Shown: one piece after another, positions 20,952-29,611 of the stretch
Layout of the letters: every line of letters begins with the position of its first letter
How positions within the stretch are numbered: the first letter of the stretch is position 1
Origin: UBA7702 sp040776805
GTDB taxonomy: Bacteria; Bacillota; Dehalobacteriia; UBA7702
Direction of reading: 5' to 3'
DNA length: 64,000 bases
Assembly (NCBI GenBank): GCA_040776805.1
Contig: JAXGZS010000005.1
Coordinates: forward strand, 62,001 to 126,000
Program-made: the position numbers and the translations under genes
The notes under the pieces: generated by a model
What the model saw: only the letters and a program-made list of their open reading frames with translations
Told to the model about the DNA's origin: nothing
Databases searched by the model: none

Positions 20952-21593
20952 TTAGCCTTGCGCCGTAATCTGTTTTAACAGGGAAGCAAGCTCTTCCACA
21001 CTGTCCACAAGGTAGTCGGCACCAGCCTCTTCCAGGTCTTCCTTGAAACCCCAACCGTAAGTCACGCCAATCAACAGATCAAGGCCAGCTTTTTTGCCCT
21101 CAAGGATATCGCCTTTCGTATCTCCAATAAAGAGGATCTTTTTCCCGGTATACCTTGCTTTCAGTTTTAAAAATGCTGCTACCTTGCTACTTTCCCGATC
21201 GCCGCCGATCACCTCCGTAACGCCGCCCACCTGATGGCGGCCTAAGATATCCCGAAGCAAAACGCTGTGATTGCTGGAGACAATAAAAAGCGGAAAATGT
21301 TTCCCCAAATCATTAAGCAGCGCCGGGGCGCCGGAAAACATCGGGATTTCCACGCCGTTTTCAGCGAGGTCCCGGCGGTAGACCGTACCCAGTTTGCGGC
21401 AGGTTGCTTCATCGACGCCGTATTTCGCGCATTCCTCAAAATAATTATTGCGGCAAAGCCTTTTTAGATCCTCAATATCGCGGACGAGACCGAGCCCTAA
21501 TTGCTGATAAGCGCCGACATAATAAACGGCTTCCACAGAAAGGGAATCAACGACGGTGCCGTCGGCATCAAAACATAGAATCATCTCGTACAT
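20952..21593 (-). CDS. HAD-family phosphatase
   Basis: This 213-residue HAD hydrolase has FDADGTVVDS (nucleophile and acid Asp, residues 8-12 region), FIVSSNHS (motif II) and FIGDTKGDILEGKKAG (motif IV). The motif II region is followed by KVAAFLKLKAR with the conserved Lys. It resembles phosphoglycolate phosphatase-like enzymes. It is the first gene of the operon with the TIM-barrel protein and EutH-like permease, 64 bp ahead of the next start. Its substrate may be the phosphorylated form of whatever that permease imports. This is inference from context. Confidence 0.8.
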   Translation of the reverse strand: MYEMILCFDADGTVVDSLSVEAVYYVGAYQQLGLGLVRDIEDLKRLCRNNYFEECAKYGVDEATCRKLGTVYRRDLAENGVEIPMFSGAPALLNDLGKHFPLFIVSSNHSVLLRDILGRHQVGGVTEVIGGDRESSKVAAFLKLKARYTGKKILFIGDTKGDILEGKKAGLDLLIGVTYGWGFKEDLEEAGADYLVDSVEELASLLKQITAQG

Positions 21594-21835
21594 TCCTCTG
21601 GTTGTTCGTAGTGTTCAAGCCGACCGTTTCGGCGATATCCAGGCAAAGGTATTGCTCCTTTGCGACAAACCCTTCTTTTCCCCAACATTGTTCTATCCTT
21701 TATTTTACACCTTCAACCAACTCTAAAGTCAATCCCCTTTTCATTACAAATCACCTGCCCAACAACGTCATGTAAGAAAGAAACCATGGCAAATATCATA
21801 GCTTCTTTCTATAAATATTATTTGATCTGTATTTT

Positions 21836-22375
21836 TCAATGGAAGCGGTTCGAAATGACACAGGCAAAATAGCCGATAGAAAAAACAACAAGGCCGATCA
21901 GCGTGTTGACAGAAACCAGCAAAGCACCAAGATTACCCCAGCCGTAAATGGGGAAAAGCGGACCGAGCATAAACGGACTGGAATACAATCCCGCAAAAAT
22001 ATCTCCCGCCACATAATCTGTAATATGGTAAGGCAGCAATGGCGCACCATCTAAATAGCTGCTTAACGGCACAACGTTATAATACACCAAAGCGAAAGCA
22101 AGGCATATAAAAGCCAGCCAATTAAGGGAAACCAAAGCTTTTCCATAGTTCGGGAAAAGTGACCTGCTTTTCCAGCCAACCCAACACCAGAGCACGAACA
22201 AAGCGAGGGCAGACAGGATCAACCACAAAACGAGGATCCCTCCATTCGCGCCGGATCCAATCGCTGCCAGAATATGCAGAAGTCCGAAAAACAGCAGATT
22301 TAATATCGTAAAGCCGCAAGGAATCAGTGACAACCAGAACTTTTTATTTCCGCTCACTTCATCACCCCCAAACAC
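21836..22375 (-). CDS. Small integral membrane protein of unknown function
   Basis: This 179-residue protein has four to five hydrophobic helices (LIPCGFTILNLLFFGLL, LVLWLILSALALFVLWCW, LVSLNWLAFICLAFALVYY and a C-terminal NTLIGLVVFSIGYFA). No motif of a known family is seen. It starts 43 bp after the stop of the MerR-type regulator gene and probably shares its transcript. Members of MerR plus membrane protein pairs are often drug-response units, but nothing here proves that. Confidence 0.6.
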   Translation of the reverse strand: MFGGDEVSGNKKFWLSLIPCGFTILNLLFFGLLHILAAIGSGANGGILVLWLILSALALFVLWCWVGWKSRSLFPNYGKALVSLNWLAFICLAFALVYYNVVPLSSYLDGAPLLPYHITDYVAGDIFAGLYSSPFMLGPLFPIYGWGNLGALLVSVNTLIGLVVFSIGYFACVISNRFH

Positions 22376-22417
22376 AGTTAGAATATAGGCCGATATTTCT
22401 CTGGCTTTTGCTTCAAT

Positions 22418-23209
22418 TCAACAGTGGTCTCCCTGTTTTAAAGGAAGAAAAACTTCATAATAACGTACGGCCTGATCCCAGCTGCCAGTGGAAAGCACAT
22501 AGACGACGTAATAAGGAGGTTTAACCTGATATCCCGTGTTTCTTGCCCGCTCTATGGCTTTTTGCAGCACTGCCTTTTCGTCAAAGTCACCTTCGATCCG
22601 CGCCACAATGGAAAGGGCCGGACACGAAGGAACCGTACGGATTTCGTTTTTCCTGTCCTCTGCGGAAACGAAATGCATATCGTCATCGAAAACAAGGCAG
22701 TACTCCTTAACAGCGTCTTCATCGTTTCCCTCCTCTGTCATAAAGGGATAACAGGGGTTGCTGATGGGAAACAGCGATTGCGTACTATTATAAAAAGATT
22801 CTTTCCTGAAAAAGTGAAACGCGCCGGTTTCGCTGACCAGGGGCGGCTCATCCCAGCGCATGGCCTTCCTGGTCATGCCCTCATAAAACCCCCAGACCGC
22901 CAATTTGCGCTTATACTCTTCCATCAAGGTCAACAGGTCGCCCTTTTGCTGCTGTACCATATCATAGATATCGGTAAGGGAGAGGGCGTCGGAATTTTTC
23001 AGACGGTAGATGTCGCTGACACTCATATCGATATTGCGGTGGTAGGTGATGCTCCAGATTTTATAAATATCGTTTTCATCAAAAGCGCGATAGCCGTTGT
23101 CCTCATCCTTGGGGGCGGAGAATAAGCCCTTCTTTTCGTAAAAACGAATGGCGGAGGGGGTGATGCCCAATATTTTCGCGACTTCATTGATCTTATATTT
23201 TTTACTCAT
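22418..23209 (-). CDS. MerR-family transcriptional regulator with effector-binding domain
   Basis: This 263-residue protein begins with a MerR winged helix: YKINEVAKILGITPSAIRFYEKKGLF (given here as KINEVAKILG and SAIRFYEKKG). A coiled linker with MVQQQKGDLLTLMEEYKRK (about 85-105) follows. The remaining 150 residues hold a GyrI-like ligand-binding fold (IVARIEGDFDEKAV, YYVVYVLSTGSW). It should bind DNA as a dimer and change the promoter on ligand binding, as BmrR does. The membrane protein downstream is its likely target. The start has a GAGGGGTATG ribosome binding site. Confidence 0.85.
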   Translation of the reverse strand: MSKKYKINEVAKILGITPSAIRFYEKKGLFSAPKDEDNGYRAFDENDIYKIWSITYHRNIDMSVSDIYRLKNSDALSLTDIYDMVQQQKGDLLTLMEEYKRKLAVWGFYEGMTRKAMRWDEPPLVSETGAFHFFRKESFYNSTQSLFPISNPCYPFMTEEGNDEDAVKEYCLVFDDDMHFVSAEDRKNEIRTVPSCPALSIVARIEGDFDEKAVLQKAIERARNTGYQVKPPYYVVYVLSTGSWDQAVRYYEVFLPLKQGDHC

Positions 23210-23220
23210 ACCCCTCTCCG

Positions 23221-23691
23221 TTATTGATAAAGCTCCTTCATGGCCCGGTCGATCTTGCGGCCGGCTTCTTTTTTGGCCAGATCGTCCCGTTTATCGTAAA
23301 GTTTTTTACCCTTGGCCAGTCCCAGTTCGACCTTGGCGATACCCCTGGTAAAATAGATTTTTAAAGGGATCAGCGTCAAGCCTTTTTCTTTGATTTCGCT
23401 GTGGAGTTTTAAAATCTCCCGCTTGTGGAGCAAGAGCTTGCGGGGACGCTTGGGGTCGGGATTGAAACGATTGCCGAATGCATAAGGGCTGATATGCATT
23501 TCATAGAGGATACACTCGCCGTGATCGATGCGAGCAAAAGCGTCGTTAAGATTGGCTTTCCCCTGGCGCAGCGATTTTACCTCGGTGCCGGTGAGGGCAA
23601 GCCCCGCCTCATAGGTTTCCAGGATGAAATATTCATGATGGGCCCGGCGGTTCGTCGCCACCGCTTTGACGCCGCTATTTTGCTTTCCCAT
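23221..23691 (-). CDS. smpB: SsrA-binding protein SmpB
   Basis: This 156-residue protein has the family signature: VATNRRAHHEYFILE, ALTGTEVKSLRQGKANL and a C-terminal basic tail (KKLYDKRDDLAKKEAGRKI). SmpB binds tmRNA and delivers it to stalled ribosomes. It starts 3 bp after the stop of rnr, with AAGGAG overlapping, so both are translated from one transcript. RNase R is the nuclease that degrades trans-translation targets, so the pairing is functional. The tmRNA gene itself is not in the window. Confidence 0.97.
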   Translation of the reverse strand: MGKQNSGVKAVATNRRAHHEYFILETYEAGLALTGTEVKSLRQGKANLNDAFARIDHGECILYEMHISPYAFGNRFNPDPKRPRKLLLHKREILKLHSEIKEKGLTLIPLKIYFTRGIAKVELGLAKGKKLYDKRDDLAKKEAGRKIDRAMKELYQ

Positions 23692-23694
23692 AAC

Positions 23695-25821
23695 TTACTC
23701 CTTTTCCAAAAACTCCAAAAATTCAAAATCAATCAAATGTTCGTCAAGGTTGACCCGGGCAACGCGGACATGAACCAAATCACCCAAACGGAAACAAAGG
23801 CGGTTCCTCGTCCCCATCAGTGTCCGCGTACCGGAATGAAATTCATAATAATCATCCTCCAGGGAGGAAACATGAACGAGGCCGTTCACCGTGTTTTCCA
23901 GTTCCACGAAAAAGCCGTAGGCGGTGACGCCGGAAATCACACCGGAAAATACCTCACCGATATGGGCGGCCATGTATTGGGCCATTTTGACATCGACGGC
24001 GTCTCGCTCGGCATCTTCAGCGATGCGTTCTTTCAGGCTGCTCTGGATCGCCGCGTCGTTTAACCGGCGGCTTAGCTTATCCCCTTTTTCCGCGCTGAGA
24101 TAAGGCATATGCAGCATGTCTTTGATCACCCGGTGGATGCAAAGATCGGGATAGCGGCGAATCGGCGAGGTGAAGTGGCAGTAGCAGTCGGAAGCCAAAC
24201 CGAAATGGCCGCGGTTTTCCGTATCGTAAACCGCGTGGCTCATGGTGCGCAGGATCTCCGTCTCCAGGAGATATTCACCGGGAGAACCTTTGATTTTTTC
24301 CAGCAGCCGCTGAAACGTATGGGGTTTGATATCATAAAGCTTCTGCCCCAGCGTATAACCGAAGGGCGCTAAAACCGCTTTCAGTTCCATGACCTTGTCA
24401 TCGTTGGGCAAATCGTGGACACGGTAAATAAAGGGAATATCCCGGTTAAAATATTCCGTCGCGACAGTCTCGTTGGTGACGATCATACATTCCTCAATGA
24501 TGCTCTCGGCCCGGCCGTGGCGGCGCTTTTTGATCTCGATCACTTCGCCGTCTTCGTTTAAAATTACCTTTGCCTCGGGAAAATCGAAGTCGAGAGCGCC
24601 CCGGTGCTGGCGTTTGGCGGTCAAAATCTCCCGAAGCCGATCGAGGCCGAAGAGCAATTCCTTGACTTTCGCACATGGTGCAAGCAGACCTTCCTCACCG
24701 TCAAGAAGGGCGTTAACCTCATCATAAGTCAGCCGCGCGGTACTTCGGATCACCGACTCAAAAATCTCTTCACGGACAACACGGCCTTTTCCGTTGATTT
24801 CCATCTGGCAGGTCAGGGTCAGCCGATCTTCCTGCGGGTTTAAGCTGCAAATCCCGTTGGAAAGCTCTTTTGGCAGCATGGGTATGACCCGGTCGGGGAA
24901 ATAAACGCTGGTACCGCGATGATAGGCCTCCCGATCAAGGGGGGAGCCAACTTTGACGTAATGCCCCACGTCGGCAATGTGGACACCTAAAAGAAAATGA
25001 CCGTGATCCGTAAAAGACAGGGATACGGCATCATCCAAATCCCGGGCGTCGGCGCCGTCGATGGTAACGATCATTTCTCCCCGCAAATCGGTTCGCTTGG
25101 AAAGATCCGCCGCTTCACTTTTTGCCGCCGCACGAGCGTTTTCCATGACTTTTTCCGAAAATTTTTCCGGCAGCTGGTATTTGCGGATCACCGTTTCCAT
25201 ATCGGTTCCCGGGGCGTTTTTGCGCCCCACGATCTCTGTCACCGCGCCGCGAATCTCGTTTTTACGCTCAGACCATTTGGTGATTTCCGCAACCACGACA
25301 TCGCCGTCGCGGGCGCCGCCGGTGACGCTTTTGGGAATATAGATGTCTCGGCCAATGCGTTTGTCGTCGGGAATCACAAAGCCGCAGCCTTCGTCTTCCT
25401 CGTAAACCCCGACAATACGGCTGTTGGCCCGCTCCAAAATGCGGACCACTTCCCCTTCGTCCTTCCCGTTAACAAATTTTTGTTCCTTGACCACGCGAAC
25501 GAGGACCCGATCGTTGTGGACGGCGCCGTGAAGATTTTCAAAGGAGATATAGATATCGCTTCTGCCGCGCTGATCGGGAATGAAGAAGCCATAACCCGGC
25601 CCTTTGCCTTCCATGCGACCGGCAAATAAATTCATATGGCGGCACAGGCCGTAGCGACGTTTTTTATTGAGCATCACCACGCCTTCTTTTTCCAGCTCAC
25701 AAAGGCTGGTGAAGAATTCATTCCGTTGCGCGTCTTGGATTTCCATGGCGTCCATCAGGTCTTCCGGCTTTAAAGGGCGAAAATCCTTGTGCTCCATGAA
25801 ATCAACGATTCGTTGCTTCAT
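23695..25821 (-). CDS. rnr: Ribonuclease R
   Basis: This 708-residue protein is a normal length for the family. It starts with a winged-helix-like region, then cold-shock domains (MEGKGPGYGFFIPD, EDEGCGFVIPDD). The RNB catalytic domain holds ITIDGADARDLDDAV (quoted here as DGADARDLDDAVSL) with its metal-binding Asps, and CHFTSPIRRYPDLC. An S1 domain closes it (GVISGVTAYGFFVELENTV). It degrades structured RNA 3' to 5' and works with SmpB and tmRNA. It is close to ThiI (16-bp gap). The usual companion secG lies elsewhere, at 63547-63771. Confidence 0.97.
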   Translation of the reverse strand: MKQRIVDFMEHKDFRPLKPEDLMDAMEIQDAQRNEFFTSLCELEKEGVVMLNKKRRYGLCRHMNLFAGRMEGKGPGYGFFIPDQRGRSDIYISFENLHGAVHNDRVLVRVVKEQKFVNGKDEGEVVRILERANSRIVGVYEEDEGCGFVIPDDKRIGRDIYIPKSVTGGARDGDVVVAEITKWSERKNEIRGAVTEIVGRKNAPGTDMETVIRKYQLPEKFSEKVMENARAAAKSEAADLSKRTDLRGEMIVTIDGADARDLDDAVSLSFTDHGHFLLGVHIADVGHYVKVGSPLDREAYHRGTSVYFPDRVIPMLPKELSNGICSLNPQEDRLTLTCQMEINGKGRVVREEIFESVIRSTARLTYDEVNALLDGEEGLLAPCAKVKELLFGLDRLREILTAKRQHRGALDFDFPEAKVILNEDGEVIEIKKRRHGRAESIIEECMIVTNETVATEYFNRDIPFIYRVHDLPNDDKVMELKAVLAPFGYTLGQKLYDIKPHTFQRLLEKIKGSPGEYLLETEILRTMSHAVYDTENRGHFGLASDCYCHFTSPIRRYPDLCIHRVIKDMLHMPYLSAEKGDKLSRRLNDAAIQSSLKERIAEDAERDAVDVKMAQYMAAHIGEVFSGVISGVTAYGFFVELENTVNGLVHVSSLEDDYYEFHSGTRTLMGTRNRLCFRLGDLVHVRVARVNLDEHLIDFEFLEFLEKE

Positions 25822-25837
25822 TCATCATCACTCATTT

Positions 25838-27004
25838 TCATGTTTCTTTCTTGATGTGGAGAACATAGCTCTTGGCCAAAGCTGCCTCGATGAGGCCGTC
25901 AACATCCATTTCCGCTTCCATTGCCAGACAATCCTTTAGATCCGGCCTAATTTTGGGGTAATCCGGCAAAAAGATCGTGCAGCAGTCCTCATAGGGACGG
26001 ATGGAAATATCGAAGGTACCGATCTTTTGGGCAATGGCGATGATCTCCTCTTTGTCAAAACAGCATAAGGGCCGCAGCACCGGCATGGTGATGGCTTCGT
26101 TGATGGCGTACATGCTCTCCAAGGTCTGGCTGGCCACCTGGCCCACGGATTCACCGGTAAAAATCGCCTTGGCGTCAAGGGAAACGGCCACCCGCTGGGC
26201 AATGCGGTACATGAAGCGCCGCATCATCGTAATGGTATACTCTTCCCGGCAGGTCTCACGAATGGCCATTTGAATGTCGGTAAAATGAATCACATGCAGC
26301 TTCATGCCGGCATTGCTGTATTTTGCCAATACGGCGGCAAGGTCGACCACTTTTTCCTTGGCCCGTTCGCTGGTATAGGGGAAGGAATGAAAGTGGAGCA
26401 GCTCCACCTTGACGCCGCGCTTCATGGCCAAATAGGCGCAGACGGGGCTGTCGATGCCGCCGGAGAGCATCACCACGCCTTTGCCGCTGCTCCCCACCGG
26501 CAGACCGCCGGCCATAGGAATGGTCTGGCCAAAAACGTAAATGCCCTCTTTGCGCACTTCGATATCGATTCTTTGCCGCGGTTCTCTCACATCTACCGTA
26601 TATTCTTTCCCCATCTGCGGCAGAACCATACCGCCAACGGTCTGACTCAACTCCGGTGAGGTCAGAGGAAAGGTCTTATCGGAGCGGCGGCTCTCGATTT
26701 TAAACGTGCCGCCTTGGGGCAATGCTGTTTCCAGCACCGTTTTGGCCGCCGCGGCAATCTCCTCCAAATCCCGGCCGCATTCCATCACGGGACTGACGGA
26801 ATAGAGGCCGAATACCGCGGAAAGCGCCGCCACGGTCTCTTCCATGTCGTCATCAAGGGGCACCCAAAGTCGTCCCCAAGTACTGATGACTTCTTTATGA
26901 GGGAGTGCGCGGCGGATATTGGCTTCCAGTCTTTTGATGAACTGCCCTTTGTTTTTCCCTTTCAGGCCCAGCTCGCCGTAACGCAGCAATAATAACTTAT
27001 ACAT
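25838..27004 (-). CDS. thiI: tRNA sulfurtransferase ThiI (4-thiouridine synthesis)
   Basis: This 388-residue protein has an N-terminal ferredoxin-like and THUMP region (about 1-165), then the PP-loop ATPase motif VVMLSGGIDSPVCAYLA. The C-terminal rhodanese domain of the E. coli enzyme is absent, which is normal in Bacillota. There sulfur comes straight from a partner cysteine desulfurase. That partner lies directly upstream with no gap, its stop codon touching this start codon. Confidence 0.95.
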   Translation of the reverse strand: MYKLLLLRYGELGLKGKNKGQFIKRLEANIRRALPHKEVISTWGRLWVPLDDDMEETVAALSAVFGLYSVSPVMECGRDLEEIAAAAKTVLETALPQGGTFKIESRRSDKTFPLTSPELSQTVGGMVLPQMGKEYTVDVREPRQRIDIEVRKEGIYVFGQTIPMAGGLPVGSSGKGVVMLSGGIDSPVCAYLAMKRGVKVELLHFHSFPYTSERAKEKVVDLAAVLAKYSNAGMKLHVIHFTDIQMAIRETCREEYTITMMRRFMYRIAQRVAVSLDAKAIFTGESVGQVASQTLESMYAINEAITMPVLRPLCCFDKEEIIAIAQKIGTFDISIRPYEDCCTIFLPDYPKIRPDLKDCLAMEAEMDVDGLIEAALAKSYVLHIKKET

Positions 27005-28159
27005 TTATTTCTTTCCTCTCATCCTTCGTATCATGGTACAGCCGCTCTTTACCGCAGCGGCGACAACCGCCATATCTTCGCAGCTCGTTTCATCACCGAA
27101 GCTGAAACGTAACGCGGCGTCGCGTTCCTCGGCGCTAAAACCCATGGCCATCAGCGTCTCACTGCCGCCTTTTGTATGACTGTGGCAGGCGGAGCCTTGA
27201 GAAACATAGATGCTTTGCCCTTCCAAATAGTGCAGCAAAACCTCGCTTTTGATGCCTGGAAAACTTAGGTTGAGAATATGGGGAACGCTTTTTTCCGGAT
27301 CACCGTTGATCTTAAAATCCACCCCCGCTTCCAACAAAGCATCAAGCAACGCCTGCCTGACTTCGTACAGATGCCGGTTTTTGGCTTCCCGCTCCTGTAA
27401 AGAGAGCTTTACGGCAAGGCCCAGAGCGCCGATGTAGGCGAAATTCTCCGTGCCGGCCCTCAAACCCCGCTCTTGGCCGCCGCCGTAAATCAGCGGCAAC
27501 ACCCGAATACCTTCGCGGATATAGAGGGCGCCGACGCCTTTGGGCGCGCCGAACTTGTGACCGCTGAAAGAAAAAGTATCGATATTGAGTTTCTTTGGCT
27601 CCACGGGGATGCGGCCATAACCCTGAACACCGTCGACGTGGAACAGGCAAGCAGGACTTTTTGCCCGGATCAGTTCAGCGATTTCCCCAAGGGGAAACAG
27701 CGTGCCGGTTTCGTTGTTGACCATCATCACAGTACAGAGGATCGTATCTTTGCGCAGCGCTTTTTTGAAAGCCCCGAGATCGAGATTGCCCTTTGGGTCA
27801 ACACCGATCCGGGTCAGTTCAAAACCGTAGCGTTCCAAATACTCCATGGTTTTCAGCACCGAGGGATGCTCCACGGCGGAGCAAATCAGGTGATTGCCCC
27901 GATTTTTATAGGCTTCGGCAATACCCCGCAGGGCAAAGTTATTGCTTTCCGAACCGCCAGAGGTAAAGACAATCTCTTCCTTTGCGGCATGCAGGCTTTT
28001 TGCGACGGTTTTGCGGCTTTCCTCGATGATTTTTTCCGAGGCGATGCCCAGATCATAGAGGGCGGAGGGGTTGCCGAAACCCTCCCTCAATGTTTTTTCG
28101 ATATAATGAAGGACCTCCGGTTTTAAAGGGGTCGTTGCGGCATAATCCAGATAAATCAT
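27005..28159 (-). CDS. Cysteine desulfurase, NifS/IscS-like
   Basis: The ATG at 28159 (MIYLDYAATTPL) follows AGGAGACC; 384 residues. This is a PLP-dependent aminotransferase fold. The PLP lysine is in FSFSGHKFGAPKG, the ligand-binding HVDGVQG lies before it, and the catalytic cysteine is in YVSQGSACHSHTKGG. It removes sulfur from cysteine as persulfide, and here should serve ThiI, encoded next. The size and motifs fit NifZ-type or IscS-type desulfurases paired with ThiI. No Fe-S scaffold gene is adjacent. Confidence 0.93.
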   Translation of the reverse strand: MIYLDYAATTPLKPEVLHYIEKTLREGFGNPSALYDLGIASEKIIEESRKTVAKSLHAAKEEIVFTSGGSESNNFALRGIAEAYKNRGNHLICSAVEHPSVLKTMEYLERYGFELTRIGVDPKGNLDLGAFKKALRKDTILCTVMMVNNETGTLFPLGEIAELIRAKSPACLFHVDGVQGYGRIPVEPKKLNIDTFSFSGHKFGAPKGVGALYIREGIRVLPLIYGGGQERGLRAGTENFAYIGALGLAVKLSLQEREAKNRHLYEVRQALLDALLEAGVDFKINGDPEKSVPHILNLSFPGIKSEVLLHYLEGQSIYVSQGSACHSHTKGGSETLMAMGFSAEERDAALRFSFGDETSCEDMAVVAAAVKSGCTMIRRMRGKK

Positions 28160-28221
28160 AAATAGGTCTCCTCTTCCAAGTTGCATTATAGCACAAACAG
28201 ACCCAATAAAAAAGCCCTCTC

Positions 28222-28258
28222 AAAAAAAGAGAGCGCCTGCCGGAAAACAGACGCCCTC
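28222..28258 (-). terminator. Terminator of ctpA-type protease gene
   Basis: On the minus strand GAGGGCGTCTG and CAGGCGCTCTC form an 11-bp stem (G-U pairs included) around TTTTCCGG, followed by TTTTTTT. It is 22 bp past the protease stop codon. Confidence 0.88.
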
Positions 28259-28279
28259 TTCATCTTTATTTAATTTGAT

Positions 28280-29464
28280 TTACTGTGCTAATTTCTTGTT
28301 CATCGTATCGATGGCTGTTTTCAACTGAACGTCTTTGGTGGGGTCCAGGGAGTAAATCAGGGAAATATCGCTGCTGCCAAGGTCGATTTCCACATCGGGG
28401 GTTACGCCGATTTCGTGGATCTTGTTTTTATCCGGGCTCAGGTATTCCGCCGTGGTCACCTTGATGGCGGCGCCGTTGCTCAGGGAATACACGGTTTGAA
28501 TGATGCCCTTGCCGTAGGTGGTGTTCCCCACCAAGGTCGCTCTGCGGTTATCCTGAAAAGCGCAGGCTAAAATTTCCGAGGCCGAAGCGCTGTTTTCATT
28601 GGTGAGCATCACGATGGGATACGCGTAGGGATTGGTGTTCTGGGCATCGTAAACGTCTTCGCCGTCCTTTGATTCCACCCAGAGAATATGTTCCTTGTCA
28701 GAAAGGAACATATCGGCGATCTGCACCACCGCGGAGACGCTGCCGCCGGGATTGTTGCGCAGATCGAGGATGATCCCGTTGATCGTCCCTGCCTCCGCCA
28801 AAGAGGAAATCGTATCCGACAGTTCCGTCGGCGTATTTTCCGCGAAAGTAGAAATGCTGATATAGGCAATGCCGTCCTCGCCCTCTAAGAATTGACCGTC
28901 CACCGAAGGGATATCGATGGCTGCCCGCTCCACTTCAAAAGTGAGGGTTTCCCCATCCCGCAGTATTTCAATGGTGAATTGGTCTTCGTCGCCGGTTTTG
29001 ATCAAGGCGGCAATGGTATCCGCGTTGACGCCGCGCATTGATTCACCGTTGATGGAAACGATCTGGTCGCCCGCCTTCATCCCCGCTTTAAAGGCGGGGG
29101 AATTCTTGATGGGCGCCATCACGGTGGTGTATGCCGCGCCGTCTTCGGTGGTAAGATAGATGCCGATGCCGTCGTAAGTGCCGTTGACTTCTTCAAGGAG
29201 GTCACTGTAATCAGCGGCGGTAAGGTAATAGGAATAGGGATCGTCCAAAGCCTGCACCATCCCGGCAATGGCGCCTTCAGTCTTTTCCGAGAAGGAAAGG
29301 GATTCCAGGCTGTAATGATTGAGGATTTTGACGGTCTGCACCAAATTACCGATATTGCCGATATTGAAGAAAACGGCGGTGAACAGAAGCAACAAGGGGA
29401 CGCCAATCCCCACGATGATCCCGGTCACCAATCCTTTTTTATAAGTTCGTTCCTGTTCTCTCAA
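28280..29464 (-). CDS. S41-family C-terminal processing peptidase (CtpA-like)
   Basis: The best start is a TTG at 29464, 8 bp after AAGGAG; the upstream GTG at 29473 overlaps that site. It encodes 394 residues. An N-terminal hydrophobic anchor (TGIIVGIGVPLLLLFTAVF) is followed by a PDZ domain (AFKAGMKAGDQIVSINGESM). The S41 peptidase domain has LDLRNNPGGSVSA, the catalytic serine in NENSASASEIL and the catalytic lysine in NTTYGKGIIQT. It sits on the outside of the membrane and probably trims envelope proteins. It follows the M23 peptidase gene and the ftsEX genes on the same strand. Confidence 0.93.
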   Translation of the reverse strand: MREQERTYKKGLVTGIIVGIGVPLLLLFTAVFFNIGNIGNLVQTVKILNHYSLESLSFSEKTEGAIAGMVQALDDPYSYYLTAADYSDLLEEVNGTYDGIGIYLTTEDGAAYTTVMAPIKNSPAFKAGMKAGDQIVSINGESMRGVNADTIAALIKTGDEDQFTIEILRDGETLTFEVERAAIDIPSVDGQFLEGEDGIAYISISTFAENTPTELSDTISSLAEAGTINGIILDLRNNPGGSVSAVVQIADMFLSDKEHILWVESKDGEDVYDAQNTNPYAYPIVMLTNENSASASEILACAFQDNRRATLVGNTTYGKGIIQTVYSLSNGAAIKVTTAEYLSPDKNKIHEIGVTPDVEIDLGSSDISLIYSLDPTKDVQLKTAIDTMNKKLAQ

Positions 29465-29514
29465 AAAAATCACTCCTTACCCACGAAATATATGCCGCAG
29501 GCGGCGGTATTATA

Positions 29515-29553
29515 CAAAAGTAACTCCGCGGGAAAACTTGTTTCCCCGCGGAG
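29515..29553 (-). terminator. Hairpin terminator between the M23 and S41 peptidase genes
   Basis: CTCCGCGGG-11 nt-CCCGCGGAG gives a 9-bp GC stem, followed on the minus strand by TTACTTTTG. It could reduce readthrough into the protease gene rather than block it fully. Confidence 0.65.
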
Positions 29554-29611
29554 AGCGTTCATACCAGTAAAAGATTCTGTGTATGCTTCACCGTTTCCCT
29601 ATTCAAAGCTC

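Noticed and set aside
18798..21593. A full ethanolamine utilisation operon
   Set aside because: Only a EutH-like permease is present; no lyase, shell or regulator genes are found within the window.
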